Assembly (NCBI RefSeq): GCF_036669915.1 | Contig: NC_089319.1 | Location: forward strand, 16,988,012-17,052,011 | From: Pocillopora verrucosa | Taxonomy: Eukaryota; Cnidaria; Anthozoa; Scleractinia; Pocilloporidae | DNA: 64,000 nt | Direction of reading: 5' to 3' | Part shown: piece by piece, positions 33,701-44,585 of the stretch | How the letters are laid out: every line of letters starts with the position of its first letter | Position numbering within the stretch: position 1 is the stretch's first letter | Position numbers and translations under genes: made by a program | Notes under the pieces: model-generated | Databases searched by the model: none | Told to the model about the DNA's origin: nothing | Seen by the model: the letters and a program-made list of their open reading frames with translations, nothing else

Positions 33701-36700
33701 AAACACAGCGAAGTTTGTGCATCATGACCAAGAGCCAATTATTTTCCTGTGCCACCTGACCCAACTCAGTCTATAAGCATTTTATCATATGACCACTGAG
33801 TTTTGAAAATTTCAAAAATCTTGTTTCAATCTAATTAGCACATGATACAAAGGTGCACGAGGGACTAAAAAGATTCTACAATATCAACTTTTCCTTTGTA
33901 TTTTTGAGTCAGAACAAGAAGCTCACCATTCCTCGAAAATGCAATTTTGTTTTACTTACTTCACTTTTCTGTTACGTTTTTGCAACAAATCCATGTGAAT
34001 GGACAACTTTTAAAGGACCAACTCATGTTAAACCCTTTTCAACATGCTAACACACATACAGCAAACTGGTAATGTGGACTCTCTCCACACACACTCAATA
34101 TCAAGGAATGCAAGTCTTGGCTTTCCTCACTTTTCTCAATATTCCACCCCCTCTGCCCAACGTCCATGAAAATGATACCCATGGCATCAAATTGACAGCT
34201 ATGTGGCAGAAAACCTCACCCTTTCACAGCAAATCAACTTGAGAGTACTGTTAAGGTTTCAAATAGAAGGACACTATACTAAAAATTGCAAGACAGAATC
34301 AGGTCTCACCATAGAATCATTCATCTGGTACCAAGTGCCATTAGAAGCTCTGACGTAGCAATAGTAGTGACCAGAGTTTGAAGAGTACCCAGAATGCACC
34401 AGTACAGAGTATAAACGGTACTTTATAGGTGGACCCTATATTTTTTAACATAAAATAGAAAAATTCTTTTATCATTTGCATTACAACAAGAACATGTAAT
34501 TGTTATTGCCAATTCAGGAATTAAAGTGTACTTTTCAATAATTTTGTTTGTAACTTGAGGTTCAATTTTTTCCTTCACATTTGATTCAAATATTCTGATT
34601 TTTAACCTTTTAACTGCCATAATTGACCAAGACAAAAATTCTCCCTATGGTATCAATACAATATCAACCAGATAAGTGATGAGAACAAAGAAAAATATCA
34701 ATTTGGGGATAATTGGTTGATCCAACACTAAATTCTCTGAACTAACATTATAAGAATTGTATGGTTGACAGTAAGGAGGATTAAAAATTTGATCTGGGAG
34801 TTAAAGGGTTAATTTGAAGCAAAAGAAAATAGAGATCAAACTGGTTTTGAAAAGTTCTGATTCAAGAAAAAACTTGAATGAAATGTTACATATTCTACAG
34901 TTCCCTACTATACTGGAATCAAATTTGAAAAATTCTAATCCACGAAAAATGAATTATATGCTACATGTTATATGCTTTAATACTATCCTTGAATCAATTT
35001 GAAAAATTCTGATCCACGAAACATCTTGAACTATATGTCTCATATTCTACAGTTCCCTTCAATCTTTGAATCAAATTTGTTTTTTTTACCTGGGATGTCA
35101 TAAAAGGTCTTAGGTTCAGATATTCTGCATACTCAACATGTTTTGATATTTTTCCTCCAAAACTTTGATTGTAGTCAAACCTGCATCACAAAGAATCAAC
35201 AAAAATGAAGAACTAAAGTCAGATCCATGCTGCCACAGAAACACAAATTTTTTAAGCCATGACAATTAAACATGATCAAAGCAAAGGCAGGATAATTTTG
35301 CTTCCATACCTTTTGAGTTGCAAAGTTAAAATGTTTGGTGCACGATGAATCAGGAACTGTTTGTGGGCAGGGACCTTTCTTTTGCATCTAAAAATAACAT
35401 CACCAACAGGAGTTATTGAATGTAAGTTGGTATTTTTATTACAAATAACTAATTGGTCCCTGGGAGCCCAAATGCATTTAAGCAATGAACATCCATTTCT
35501 GTCAAAGCCTCTACCTTCATGTACAGTTCATTACCAAAGCAAAATAAACTTTCATAAATGGAAATTAAATTTCCCCCTAACATTTTCTTTTTTAACTGAA
35601 AACTGATGCTACTGTTGTGTCTCTCTTGCTTTCAAAAATCAACCTTTTGAACCCAAAGAGTGACTAGCATCTCACTTCTCCTTACAATATAACCTCTCAA
35701 TCACACATTAAGGTCATGAGAATGAAGGAAATGATCTCCAACTAAAGAAGCTCTTGATTGTGAAACAAATTCTCCTAGTCAGAACCTTAGAAAATGTATA
35801 AAGGACAGTGTGGAGAATATGCATACTGATGTTAGGCTGTAAAGGGTTAAAACCTATGTAACGTTTATAATAAAGTCAAACCTTGGACACATGTAAAGGT
35901 TCTCCCCATCCAGTAACTCCAGTTTGACAGATCGCTGAAGAGCTTTTTCCACTGAAGGCACATGCTGGAGAAAGAAAGAGAAAGCACACGCATTGAAAGA
36001 GAAGACTACAACATAAATCTTTTTAATAAACTTTGAAATTGTAGCCATTGTTGACACCAATTTTCCAGCTCTACAGATCTTTGACCACATTCAGTCTGCA
36101 TGCTGTGACATTAAAAACAAAGAACTTTTGCTAAGGGGGTAATCAGAATTTTATCTGACATAAAAAGGAACTGAATATGAGCGTGATCTTTGCAGTAATG
36201 AACAGTAGTGAAAATAGGACCTGAAATTGAACATATTTTCTCAACTTCTTATAATAAGTAATGTTCATTATCATGAAGATTGCTTTTATATTCTCTTCTC
36301 TATCCACAGTTCACATATATGATTTTCATATATTCACAGTCTTATGAAAAGGAACCATTGACGAAATTAATCAAAATGAATTAAGTATTCACATGTTCAA
36401 GTGCAAGTGCTAATCTCTATGATGATGGCTTTAGTTTTGCATCACACCATCCAAGAAGATAGTGCAAGTGTTCAGGACTCAGCCAGGGAGTGAAGAAAAG
36501 AAAAAAAAACATAACTCCATTCCAAATCACTTTTGATTTTCAATTCAATATTGCTCTGAAAATTCCTAACTTTATGCTGCAAACTTAACAGGATGGCAAT
36601 GTTGATCTACTTCCGCAGATGAATACTCCAATATCTTTAATTTTACTACTACATGCAAAAATTAATAATGATCCACTTGCTAAGTCACTGGATATCAAAA

Positions 36701-39700
36701 TCCACTTGTTTACCTTGATATCCAACATAATATCCATGAGTGGATCAAATGTGTTTGAGTTGTTCTTGCATTTTAAACAGCGAACTAAATATAGAGAGAA
36801 AAAATTGCAATAACATTTATATTATTAAAAACTGGATCATTGGATCCAATCACATTCAAAGTCGTAGTGTAATCAACCAATCACAATAATTTCAATTTCA
36901 GAGCGACATTAAATAATTTATGCTTCCTTTGTCAGTCTTTTATAACAAATCTTCCCTTTCTTTCATAAATTAGCTATTCTTCTTTTCTCAGAAATGATAA
37001 CTTTTATGATTAATTGGTAATAAAACTTTGTGTAGTCTAATTGGGTCTGTTATCATACTTAAAATAAACAAATCAGATTCCGGCTGTGTGGTAATCCAAT
37101 TTTTGTCATAACACCTATGATTACTGACTAAATTGGACTCCACTCAGTCCCATTACCATTACATATCAAGATGATAACCTCCACTTGATAAGTCTGACTA
37201 TTCTCAATACATTTCCAATATTGTTCTGACGAAGGGCTAATGCTCGAAACCTCAGCTTTTTTACTCTTTACGGTAGCCAATTTATGTTTTCAACACAGTT
37301 GTTAACGCTAAATTACCTGTTATACTCTTCCACCGACGCAGCACTACAGTTTCTTTAGAAAATTACCTCCTTTACTCTCAGTATATTTTAGCTAAATAAT
37401 GTGTTGACAGAAAAAGGGTTAAAGATTGAAACATCAAGCATGTGCATACCTTGGCTTCTGTAGTAACCTCCAAACACCTGGTGCACCATTGTTGTTTGTT
37501 TCGACATTCTGTCAAGTCTGTATCCAAAAAAAAAAAAATCATTGTACATATGAAGCACAGTCACCACTTGAGTCTTCTTACTACATGTAAATAATTTGAG
37601 GCTTGAAAATTATTAATCTGACCAGATCAAGCAAGACATCTGCTCAAAAACCTGGAGACCCAAACCTCTGGTATCCACGGAATGTGGAAACTAAGGATAT
37701 TGATCTACCACCACCCCCTTTTTTTGTATTTGTAAAACACCTGACCCACTCACAGTACCTTCCAGTAAACCTTCCAGTATACTTCAAGGTTTCCTTAGCA
37801 ACTGTATTCCTGGGCCCAGAAAGAGAGACCATAAGAGCAAAGTATTCTACTCAAGAACACATTGTAAATGGCCCCATCAAAGCCATCAGATGATCTTTGC
37901 CTTTTCAGTTGGAAATTCACTGTATTAACAGTTACACTAATAAGTCTCCTTGGAAGTCTCTGATAGAGACTTTTCTTAAACTTATAGTATTTTTTTGTAT
38001 ACTCACTTTTCTGTATAGCCATCAGCTGCCAAGCAGCTCTTCTGCATGCCATCAATTACATATCTCAAAAACTCATGGGCATCTTCCTGATGTCCAAATC
38101 TTAAATGTTTGGCAATGACTACAAGAATAAAAATATCATTACATCTCATAGTTAGTACATAAACCATGACTGTTCAATATCAGAGGCCATATTTCACTGT
38201 ACAGCCCACTAAATATTGTACTACCCTTTGTTTTCTCAGTTTGTGCTTTAAGTTACAGAGCCTCACTTTTTTTCTTCTGGGATTTATGGCCTACATGAAC
38301 TAAAACTTGGGCAATAAATCCAATTGGAAAAAATTAGTCTGTAACTTACAGTTAAGACCAAGAAGATAAAGTTAGCATGAGGTATTTAAAATTAAATTCA
38401 AGAGGAAAAATTTGAGGTTGCTTAGTTAGTAAAATAGACAATTATAATACATAGCTGAATGATAGATACCAAACTTATCTGCAAGTGTAGACAATATCTA
38501 TCTCAAGTGAGCAAAGTAAACAAATGCGAGATTTAACTCACAAAAGATGACCAATTCATATCCACAAGATGACATGAAATGTTTTGTTTACAGATTAATA
38601 TCAATTATATATCCAGTTCAAAGATGACAGACTAAAAGAAGAGTACCAAATGCTGAGATTGCCTGCACCTAAACTCAGCTTGATAAGAAGCTACTTCTGT
38701 CAACTTCCAACACAAAAATGACATAAGTTCTCATTACACAAAAAATGTATTCCTTTCCAAATAAAAGTTGAGCCAACCTTATATTCATAAATTAAAAAGA
38801 GAAACCCTTTTTCCAGAGGTAAAATCAATGTGTCCATAAACCTGGTTATCATGACAACATTGTTTTCTTTGCCATGAGATACATTAGTATGTATGCTGCA
38901 ACCTGAGATGATACACATAAACTTACATTTGAGTTTCTGAATGATTGCCATTGGTTTGATTGCTTCTCCTTGATGGTGACCAAAACTTCGCACAATGTGT
39001 TTTTGTAATTCACACAGCATACAAAAACCAACTGAACGACCTGTTGTAATAATATTTATTACATTATAACAAAACAGCGTTAATTCACACTTAACAGGGA
39101 ATAAACCATTACATAAAAAATTATCATGTTTTAACAGATAAAAGTTTAAATTCAGTATTCCTTAGTCCTCAAAAAACTGGGTGTTCAGCCTTTGGCTAAT
39201 CTTTTCAAAGGAAGGTGATATTAACTCCTTTCACTCCCAATATCTCGATGAAAATTACTGCCTACCATACATTTCATACTAAGTTTGTTCTGAGAATTTG
39301 GAATTAAATCTAATGATAATTCTCTTGTTAATATTTTTCGACATTCTTATTACTTGGCTGCTTGATATTATATTGATACTGTATGGAGAAATGATGTCTT
39401 GGTCACTTATGGGAGTACAAGGGTTAATCACAACCAGGACATGACTGTTGAAGGGAGAAAGGTGTAAGGTTGAAAATTTTATTGGGTTATTGGAAAAATT
39501 CCATAGTTGTGGCTTCTCTGACTGATGTTATGGTGATAATGATTGTTTTTCTCATACTGTTTTTTACTACATATCCTTCTCAAACGTGTACAATAGATCA
39601 TAACCGACAAAAGACAGAGAGATAATGACCTCAGGGATTTAATGGCTCATCTTACTGAATATCTGTTGTGTTAATGTGCCTTAAGAGAATTGAAAACATC

Positions 39701-41305
39701 TTTGTGACCATAAGAAATTTATTTGTTCCTTTCTCAACCGTTAATCCCTAAGACTGACTAACATCTAATTTCTCCTTACAATATCACCTCTGAATCACAC
39801 ATCACGCTCATGAGAATAAAGGAAATGATCACTAACTAAAGAAGCTCTTGATTTATCAGACAAGTTCTTCTTGTCAGCACCTTAGGAATTGCATAGAGAA
39901 CAGTATGGAGAATATGCATACTGATGTCAGGGTATAGAGAGTCATGGTTACATGAGGCCAATCCTTTACACAAATAAAGCAGCACCAGATCTAAGCTAAC
40001 TCAAATTGTTAATAGAAAGATAATAGGGAACTTGAGTCAGTTTATACTGAAATGATAAAAAAAAATGTAACTTCAGAGGAAATGGCAAAGTGGAAACTAG
40101 CAGTTTTTAATTTCTTCTAAATCTTCAAATTAGACCAGTCTTGGAGGACAGGGGGTAGCCAGGATTTTTCATAGTGGGGGCTTACACACAGGGTGCTAAC
40201 CAGATTCTCATGTCCACATCTATTCTGTAGTTTACTCAATGGGACAAATCAACGCTTACAAAGGGGAGTCACAGGCACCCCAGGACCCCCTTGGCTATGC
40301 CCTTAGTGAAGAGTGACAAAACAATCCAAGATGTACAGACCCATCGAATTAGAAAACGTTTTGCAAAACAAGATTTGAAAACGGTGCCAAGACTGCAACC
40401 TTCTGAATTCATAGGAACTTCATTGGATATACTCAAAAGTCATCAAACTTTTTGGAAATTTAGGAAGAGGGGATGCTTGTATCTGATGCAGGAGAACCTG
40501 GCAGGTGTTTAAGTGTATTGTTTTCCATCAATTTTTCAGTTGCTCCTTGACAGAGCTATACAAAATAGTGTTTCAAGAAAGAAAGTTGGAGAAAAATATC
40601 TAACAGTTGGATTCAAAACACTGGTAAATCATTCAAATAAAACATGTTCAGACAGGCAGACGATTAATTCACTAATTGACCCCTGGTTCATCAGTGAAGC
40701 ATGTTAATTATAAACTGATTGGATTATCAACAATGTGAATGACAAGTAAACATTTCATATTATTAGGAACGAACATTTACACATTAAATATGAAATTTTC
40801 CCAAATGCTTAAGAAACATCTACCCAGTAGAACACTTACATTTTTCGCTGTGAGCTTTCGACGCCAGATAATTCACCAATGGTGCAGTGTAGGTGAGAAC
40901 TTGGAGAACGGAATTCAAGAAACATGTATTTCCCATGTTGCTCAATCCTGGCCCGACTCTTCGAACCTGCTTCCAGTATAACTCAACGTTTTCCACAGGA
41001 AATAAAATCACCTTTGGCGAGGGCATCTCCTCGTTTGAATTCTTATCCGGAGATCGCAACTGTTCCTTGCAATGGCCGTTTGCATGATTTGTTAACGGAG
41101 AATTTGCCGGAACATATTTCTTCCTCAGATTCTCGTATTGTTCATCAGGTTTAGAAGCCGGTTTGAATTCAATTCGTTGAAGCAGAACCTTTTTTGAGGA
41201 CGAAACAAGCTTGGCATCGAGATCTGACGCTAGTTTGTTCGTGATTAGCGAATCTTTCGAAAAATTCGTTACCGACGGCATAACTTGAACTGCAACGGAA
41301 CTCAT
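27795..41305 (-). CDS. USP36: Ubiquitin-specific protease of the USP36/USP42 type
   Basis: A cysteine deubiquitinase; USP36 acts in the nucleolus. Seventeen phase-checked exons: complement(join(27795..27902, 28291..28383, 28860..28966, 29176..29310, 30050..30778, 31238..31792, 32340..32427, 33334..33420, 34310..34435, 35090..35180, 35310..35387, 35882..35964, 36714..36784, 37450..37517, 38007..38118, 38927..39040, 40840..41305)), 1036 aa. The Cys box [12 protein letters not shown] has catalytic Cys128. Zinc-binding Cys pairs are RCLKC and MCPRCKRK. The His box SGHYYCYV has His384, and NDS carries Asp401. A long Ser/Pro/Lys-rich tail follows, with a poly-Lys block ([19 protein letters not shown]) typical of nucleolar targeting. 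Near the end ATWDG, SWDGG and [11 protein letters not shown] match the USP36 C-terminus, favouring USP36 over USP42. Start is the ATG at 41305; the upstream GTG codon is not used. Confidence 0.93.
28515..28724 (+). repeat. MITE family A copy with TTAA ends
   Basis: It begins TTAACCCTTTCATTCCCA (28515) and ends GGGAGGTATAGGGTTAA (28724). Internal family A blocks are present, such as 'GGTATTGGATCAACTAATAA' and 'GTGAGGAGAAATTCTGTCA'. It is in the USP36 intron between exons 28291-28383 and 28860-28966. Confidence 0.8.
29380..29850 (-). mobile_element. tRNA-derived SINE split by a LINE fragment
   Basis: Read on the minus strand, a tRNA-like head (GTAGAGTCTCTGTG...GGCAGAGCATTGGAGCGCGG) is followed by a body TTTTTTTCTTTGCCCTACGC and, after the LINE interruption, TCGTGACAAGATG. 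The same body occurs at 46329-46397 and 46518-46645. The element is cut at the ACGAGCGTAGG duplicated site. It lies in a USP36 intron. Confidence 0.75.
29419..29719 (+). mobile_element. 5'-truncated non-LTR retrotransposon 3' end
   Basis: The frame encodes the typical C-terminus of LINE endonuclease/reverse transcriptases: [13 protein letters not shown], then [20 protein letters not shown], then FAQDRTRWR, and a stop. It ends in an (AAC)n tail. It is flanked by an 11-bp direct repeat ACGAGCGTAGG at 29408-29418 and 29720-29730, the target-site duplication. Only ~300 bp remain, so it is dead on arrival by 5' truncation. Confidence 0.9.
30927..31112 (+). repeat. MITE family A copy, right end lost
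   Basis: It starts CTAACCCTTTCACTCTCGAG and continues 'AATTCTCCTTACTGTCTGCC' and 'TTCTCATTACTTGTCTGCTT'; it fades after 'GTAAGGGGAAATTCTTTCAA'. It is intronic in USP36. Confidence 0.7.
32113..32240 (+). repeat. Short repeat related to 60375-60490
   Basis: 'TTCCCAAAGTTTCAAAATCA', 'CTATTCCTTACAGTCCACAT', 'TAAATTCTGAAGA..TTATTG' and 'TTTCCAGGACTTTCCAGG' recur in the same order at 60375-60510. This is a third short repeat family, intronic in USP36 here. Confidence 0.6.
34602..34812 (-). repeat. MITE family A copy, reverse orientation
   Basis: Bounded by TTAA at 34602-34605 and 34809-34812, with 'AAATTCTCC', 'GTTGATCCAACACTAAATTC' and 'AGAATTGTATGGTTGACAGT'. It is intronic in USP36. Confidence 0.75.
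35640..35850 (-). repeat. MITE family B copy, reverse orientation
   Basis: 'GAGTGACTAGCATCTCACTT', 'AATGAAGGAAATGATCTCCA', 'AAAGAAGCTCTTGATTGTGA' and 'GTGTGGAGAATATGCATACT' end in AAAGGGTTAA at 35850. It is in the USP36 intron between exons 35310-35387 and 35882-35964. Confidence 0.75.
36285..36345 (+). repeat. Tail fragment of the 42565 SINE family
   Basis: 'CACATATATGATTTTCATAT' is shared exactly with the 3' part of the SINE at 42565-42755, with matching bases on both sides. The tRNA-like head is absent. Confidence 0.65.
37223..37330 (+). repeat. Dispersed repeat 'GACGAAGGGCTAA..CTCGAAAC'
   Basis: Matches 57842-57930: 'CGAAGGGC.TAA.GCTCGAAAC', 'TCAGCT', 'ACTCTTTA.GGT.GCCAATT' and a block near 'CAACACAGTTGTTAA'/'AACTCAGTTGATAA'. 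It has no coding capacity; probably the 3' end of a retroelement, class not decided. Intronic in USP36. Confidence 0.6.
39221..39427 (+). repeat. MITE family A copy
   Basis: TTAA at 39221-39224 with CTCCTTTCACTCCCAATA and TTAA at 39424-39427 after GGGAGTACAAGGG. The internal blocks are diverged ('CATTCTTATTACTTGGCTGC'). Intronic in USP36. Confidence 0.75.
39742..39947 (-). repeat. MITE family B copy, reverse orientation
   Basis: 'GACTGACTAACATCTAATTT', 'AATAAAGGAAATGATCACTA', 'AAGAAGCTCTTGATTTATCA' and 'GTATGGAGAATATGCATACT'. Intronic in USP36, between exons 38927-39040 and 40840-41305. Confidence 0.75.
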
Positions 41306-42564
41306 TATCACACGTGGACAGAGATTTACGAGGCAAACCAGCGTAGAATAAATTGATTTTCTCCTCGAGAGAAAGCTATTTGGTATACCATTTCAAATTT
41401 TTCGCTTATATAAGTACCAAACGGCCAAGCTTCTTCAAAGTTTGAGCTTGATGTTTCTTGTTGTCTTCTTCAGTTGTCTAACCACTTCTAGAAGTTCCTT
41501 CCGATTTCAAATGCGGCTTGTAGTGTTCCTCGTTTTAAATCCAAAGATTGTTTTTGTTGACACGGCTCTCAATCTAAGAGCAATGTGATTTCCGCTAAGA
41601 ATACAGTTATTGGGCCAGATAATTACATGAAATATCTAAAAAAACTTAGCAACCGCAGGAAACTGGCAAAAAAATCCGTCGAAAAACAATATAAATAAAC
41701 AGTTGAGATCTCGATACTCGATAGTGAAATGGCCGCTGGTAGTCCCATGATGCTTTACTTCGTACTGACCACGCGCCACGCGAGTCCACACACACGTGTG
41801 TAGCACAGAAGACAGTAACAGCAACAATAGTAACAACTAAATCAACAGCTGTTTAGAAATGAGACATCAGCACTCGACAACAATTGAATTATGATATTTT
41901 GTCTCCACTACACAACAAATAACACAGTAGTGTACACCAAATAAGTTTATTTAGGGAAGCCTGCCGAGAACCAAGCCGAGGCATATATAGCCCAGGGCAT
42001 GCATACATACATATATTCGCAACTGATATACCATATATAATCCTGATATACAGTCAATTCCTTACACATTTTAAAAAAAAGGTATACATTACTAACATGC
42101 AAACTTCACCAAGTCTGGATTAACAGAGATGGGCAACCGCTTACAAGGACATAACTACGGTTATACAGAGGCCAGAAAAAACCTGCCAGAAAAACCCCTT
42201 TGGGGAAAAAACATGACAGGAAATCTGGGTAGGAACCATGGCCCAAACTCAATGCAGTTGGCAGCCCATCCTACGAGGCTTCACAGCTAAAGAAAATATG
42301 TTTTCAAACTAAAATAAATTTGTCATCAGCCAGAGGTGAACGGTTGGTTCTGAGGCCTAGATGGACACCACGTGCTATAATTTCCTTTATATACCACTGC
42401 ATCATTACCCATGATGCTCGGGCCTAAGGCCCAGGCCTTGTCGTATCTCGTGCCGACAAAATATTTATTTCTGCCTTATTCGCAGACTCATTCGTCAGAA
42501 ATACCATTTTCCACGAACCAAAGATAAACGAAAAAATTCCCTTTCAGTTGACTAAATCGTTAAC

Positions 42565-42755
42565 TTGTTAGCTCAGTTGGTAGAGCACTGCACTGGTATC
42601 GCAAAGGTCATGGATTCAAATCCCGTACGGCCTAAATTTTTTTCAGGTCTTATTTCAACTACTAGTTCAGTAGTATTCATAACTACGGGGATCTCTTATA
42701 TTCGTTTCTTCACCGCAGTGCACATATATGATTTTCATATATCTACAATCATTAT
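42565..42755 (+). mobile_element. tRNA-derived SINE
   Basis: The head TTAGCTCAGTTGGTAGAGCA (box A) and GGATTCAAATCCC (box B) is tRNA-like, but the acceptor stem does not pair, so it is not a tRNA gene. The body continues 'TTTTTTTCAGGTCTTATTTC', 'CTACTAGTTCAGTAGT', 'TTCGTTTCTTCACCGCAGTG' and 'CACATATATGATTTTCATAT'. A tail fragment of the same family is at 36285. Confidence 0.8.
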
Positions 42756-44244
42756 TCCCTCTCAGTATTTTTTTTTTGCGAGAAAATCACGCGTGTTCCT
42801 CTCTCGAGACATCTCTCAAAAAGAAACCAGGCTATAGAAGTTTCGATATTATTTTCAAATAAATGTTATGGCTCAATTTACAAAACTTTGCTTTCGATTT
42901 TCCAGTTATATTAATTGATTTGTGTAGCCCTCGTTTCGAGTAGATGAACGTGCTCGCACAGGATTTTATGACAAATGCGCGAGGCACCTCAAGTACAAAA
43001 CGACAGAAATATGGTAGAAATTTTGCCTCCAATTCTCAACTAAACTGATGATGTTATCTCGGTGCGTGGGTCAGCCGAGCGATCGAGCCATTTAGTTAGC
43101 CTCGACATAAGTGCAAATGCAAACTGCATCAAAAACAAACAAACAACAGATTTACAGCTGAGCACGTAAGCCCCCTAAAAACCAGCAAGCGAAGAAAAAC
43201 AGAACGTGTTTTCAGGCCAGTGGTCCAACCCAAGAGATCTCTGGGAATCCTGATTACAATGACGAGCAAATGTAACTATACGCAAAATCTAATTCCTGGA
43301 AGAGCATTATTCCAACGTCTCTCGGGGAATCACTTAAACACTCCTGAGTTAGTCCCATTTCCGCAATCAGTAATTCATATCGGCTTAGACACCCCAACAT
43401 TTTTAGATGTGACCCCCCCTCCCCCCCTTGTAGGTAATCCTCAAGTCTCATTTAGAAGAAAGGACCCCATTTTTTTTGATAACGATTAAAGAGAAATGCT
43501 CTTAAATTGTATGGCGCTTTGCATTTTATTAGCTTTCAAGTTTTCATTGAACATGATTATATGATAAACTGAGTTATAAACCCATTTTGATTAGTACTTA
43601 CTCATGATCTATCGGAGGAAAGACGCACAGATGACGTCACCATCGACAAAATTTTCCTTTTTATCGCATAAAACAAACCGTATTCCATGTTTCCGTGCGT
43701 CTGTAGAGTAATAGATCACGGAAGACCTCATAATGTGGTAAAAAAATCACTGACACTCTCGGCTGCGCCTCGTGTGCCACGTTTTTATTCTAACCACATT
43801 TGACGTCATCTGTGACTTATTACTAAACAGACGTATGGAAACACAGAATCTATTTCTTTAAAAGCGCATGTCTTGGATTATCTCAAACGTTCAGGGCTTT
43901 TCCCTTGATCAGTAATGGGGAAAAAGACAAGTAAATTGGATAAGGTCGCTGTAACACACATGTTAGTCTTTTCTACCCTCAGTAATCCTCGTCTCTTAAG
44001 AGTTTATTCCTTTTCCGTTGATTTTTATTTACTCCCACAAAAAAATATGTCAAGGTTTTATTTCAATAATAAAAAACGATAAAAATGTATCGTCAGGACG
44101 TAGCTGCCCTTACAATAAATTCCAGAAATCAATTTTATTTGACCATGTTCCTCAAAGATGACTTTACATTCAAGTGTCACGATGCTGAACCGTGATAATA
44201 ACATGTTTAACTTAAGAACACGTGACTGTTTGTCGCCTGCGGTT

Positions 44245-44420
44245 GGAAGGGGGGGGGGGTTGGGGGTGGGGCGAAAGATGTTGGGGGATCACATGGTTCT
44301 TGGGGGGAACGGAGGGGAATTATTCGTCGACCAACAGATTACTAAAGGGGGGGACCATGAAAATTTAATTACCAATTAACTGCCAAAGAGGGATGACTGA
44401 TGATAAGAATGTAACGCAGC
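44245..44420 (+). repeat. G-rich interspersed repeat, second copy
   Basis: Shares the G-run-rich start, 'GGGGATCACA', 'ACCAATTAACTGCCAA' and 'AACGCAGCC' order with 8225-8400. Dense G3+ runs could form G-quadruplexes on the plus strand. Confidence 0.5.
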
Positions 44421-44585
44421 CTTAAGGGGATCAGGTAAATTCTATTGTGACACAACCAATCAATAATGCAATAAATAAATAAATAAATAATAAATAAATA
44501 AGGCAAAAAAAAAATAATGAGAAGCGAAAACCAGTTGATATTCTTTTGATGATGACGAGTCCCATAGCAATAATAGTTTATGTCA

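Larger units (their letters stand above)
41306..44585. other. Intergenic: USP36 promoter side, SINE, and repeats
   Basis: No protein gene is supported. About 41306-41830 is the 5' flank of USP36, including a GC-rich patch near 41770. A tRNA-derived SINE sits at 42565-42755 and a G-rich repeat at 44245-44420. C- and G-runs (43412-43430, 44250-44275) and an AATA microsatellite (44470-44500) are present. Several ORFs of 60-90 codons are repeat-derived or featureless. Confidence 0.45.

Noticed and set aside
42565-42640. tRNA-like sequence
   Set aside because: Box A and box B are present but the acceptor stem does not pair and it continues into a SINE body.
44158-44379. 73-codon Gly-rich ORF
   Set aside because: It translates the G-run repeat at 44245-44420.
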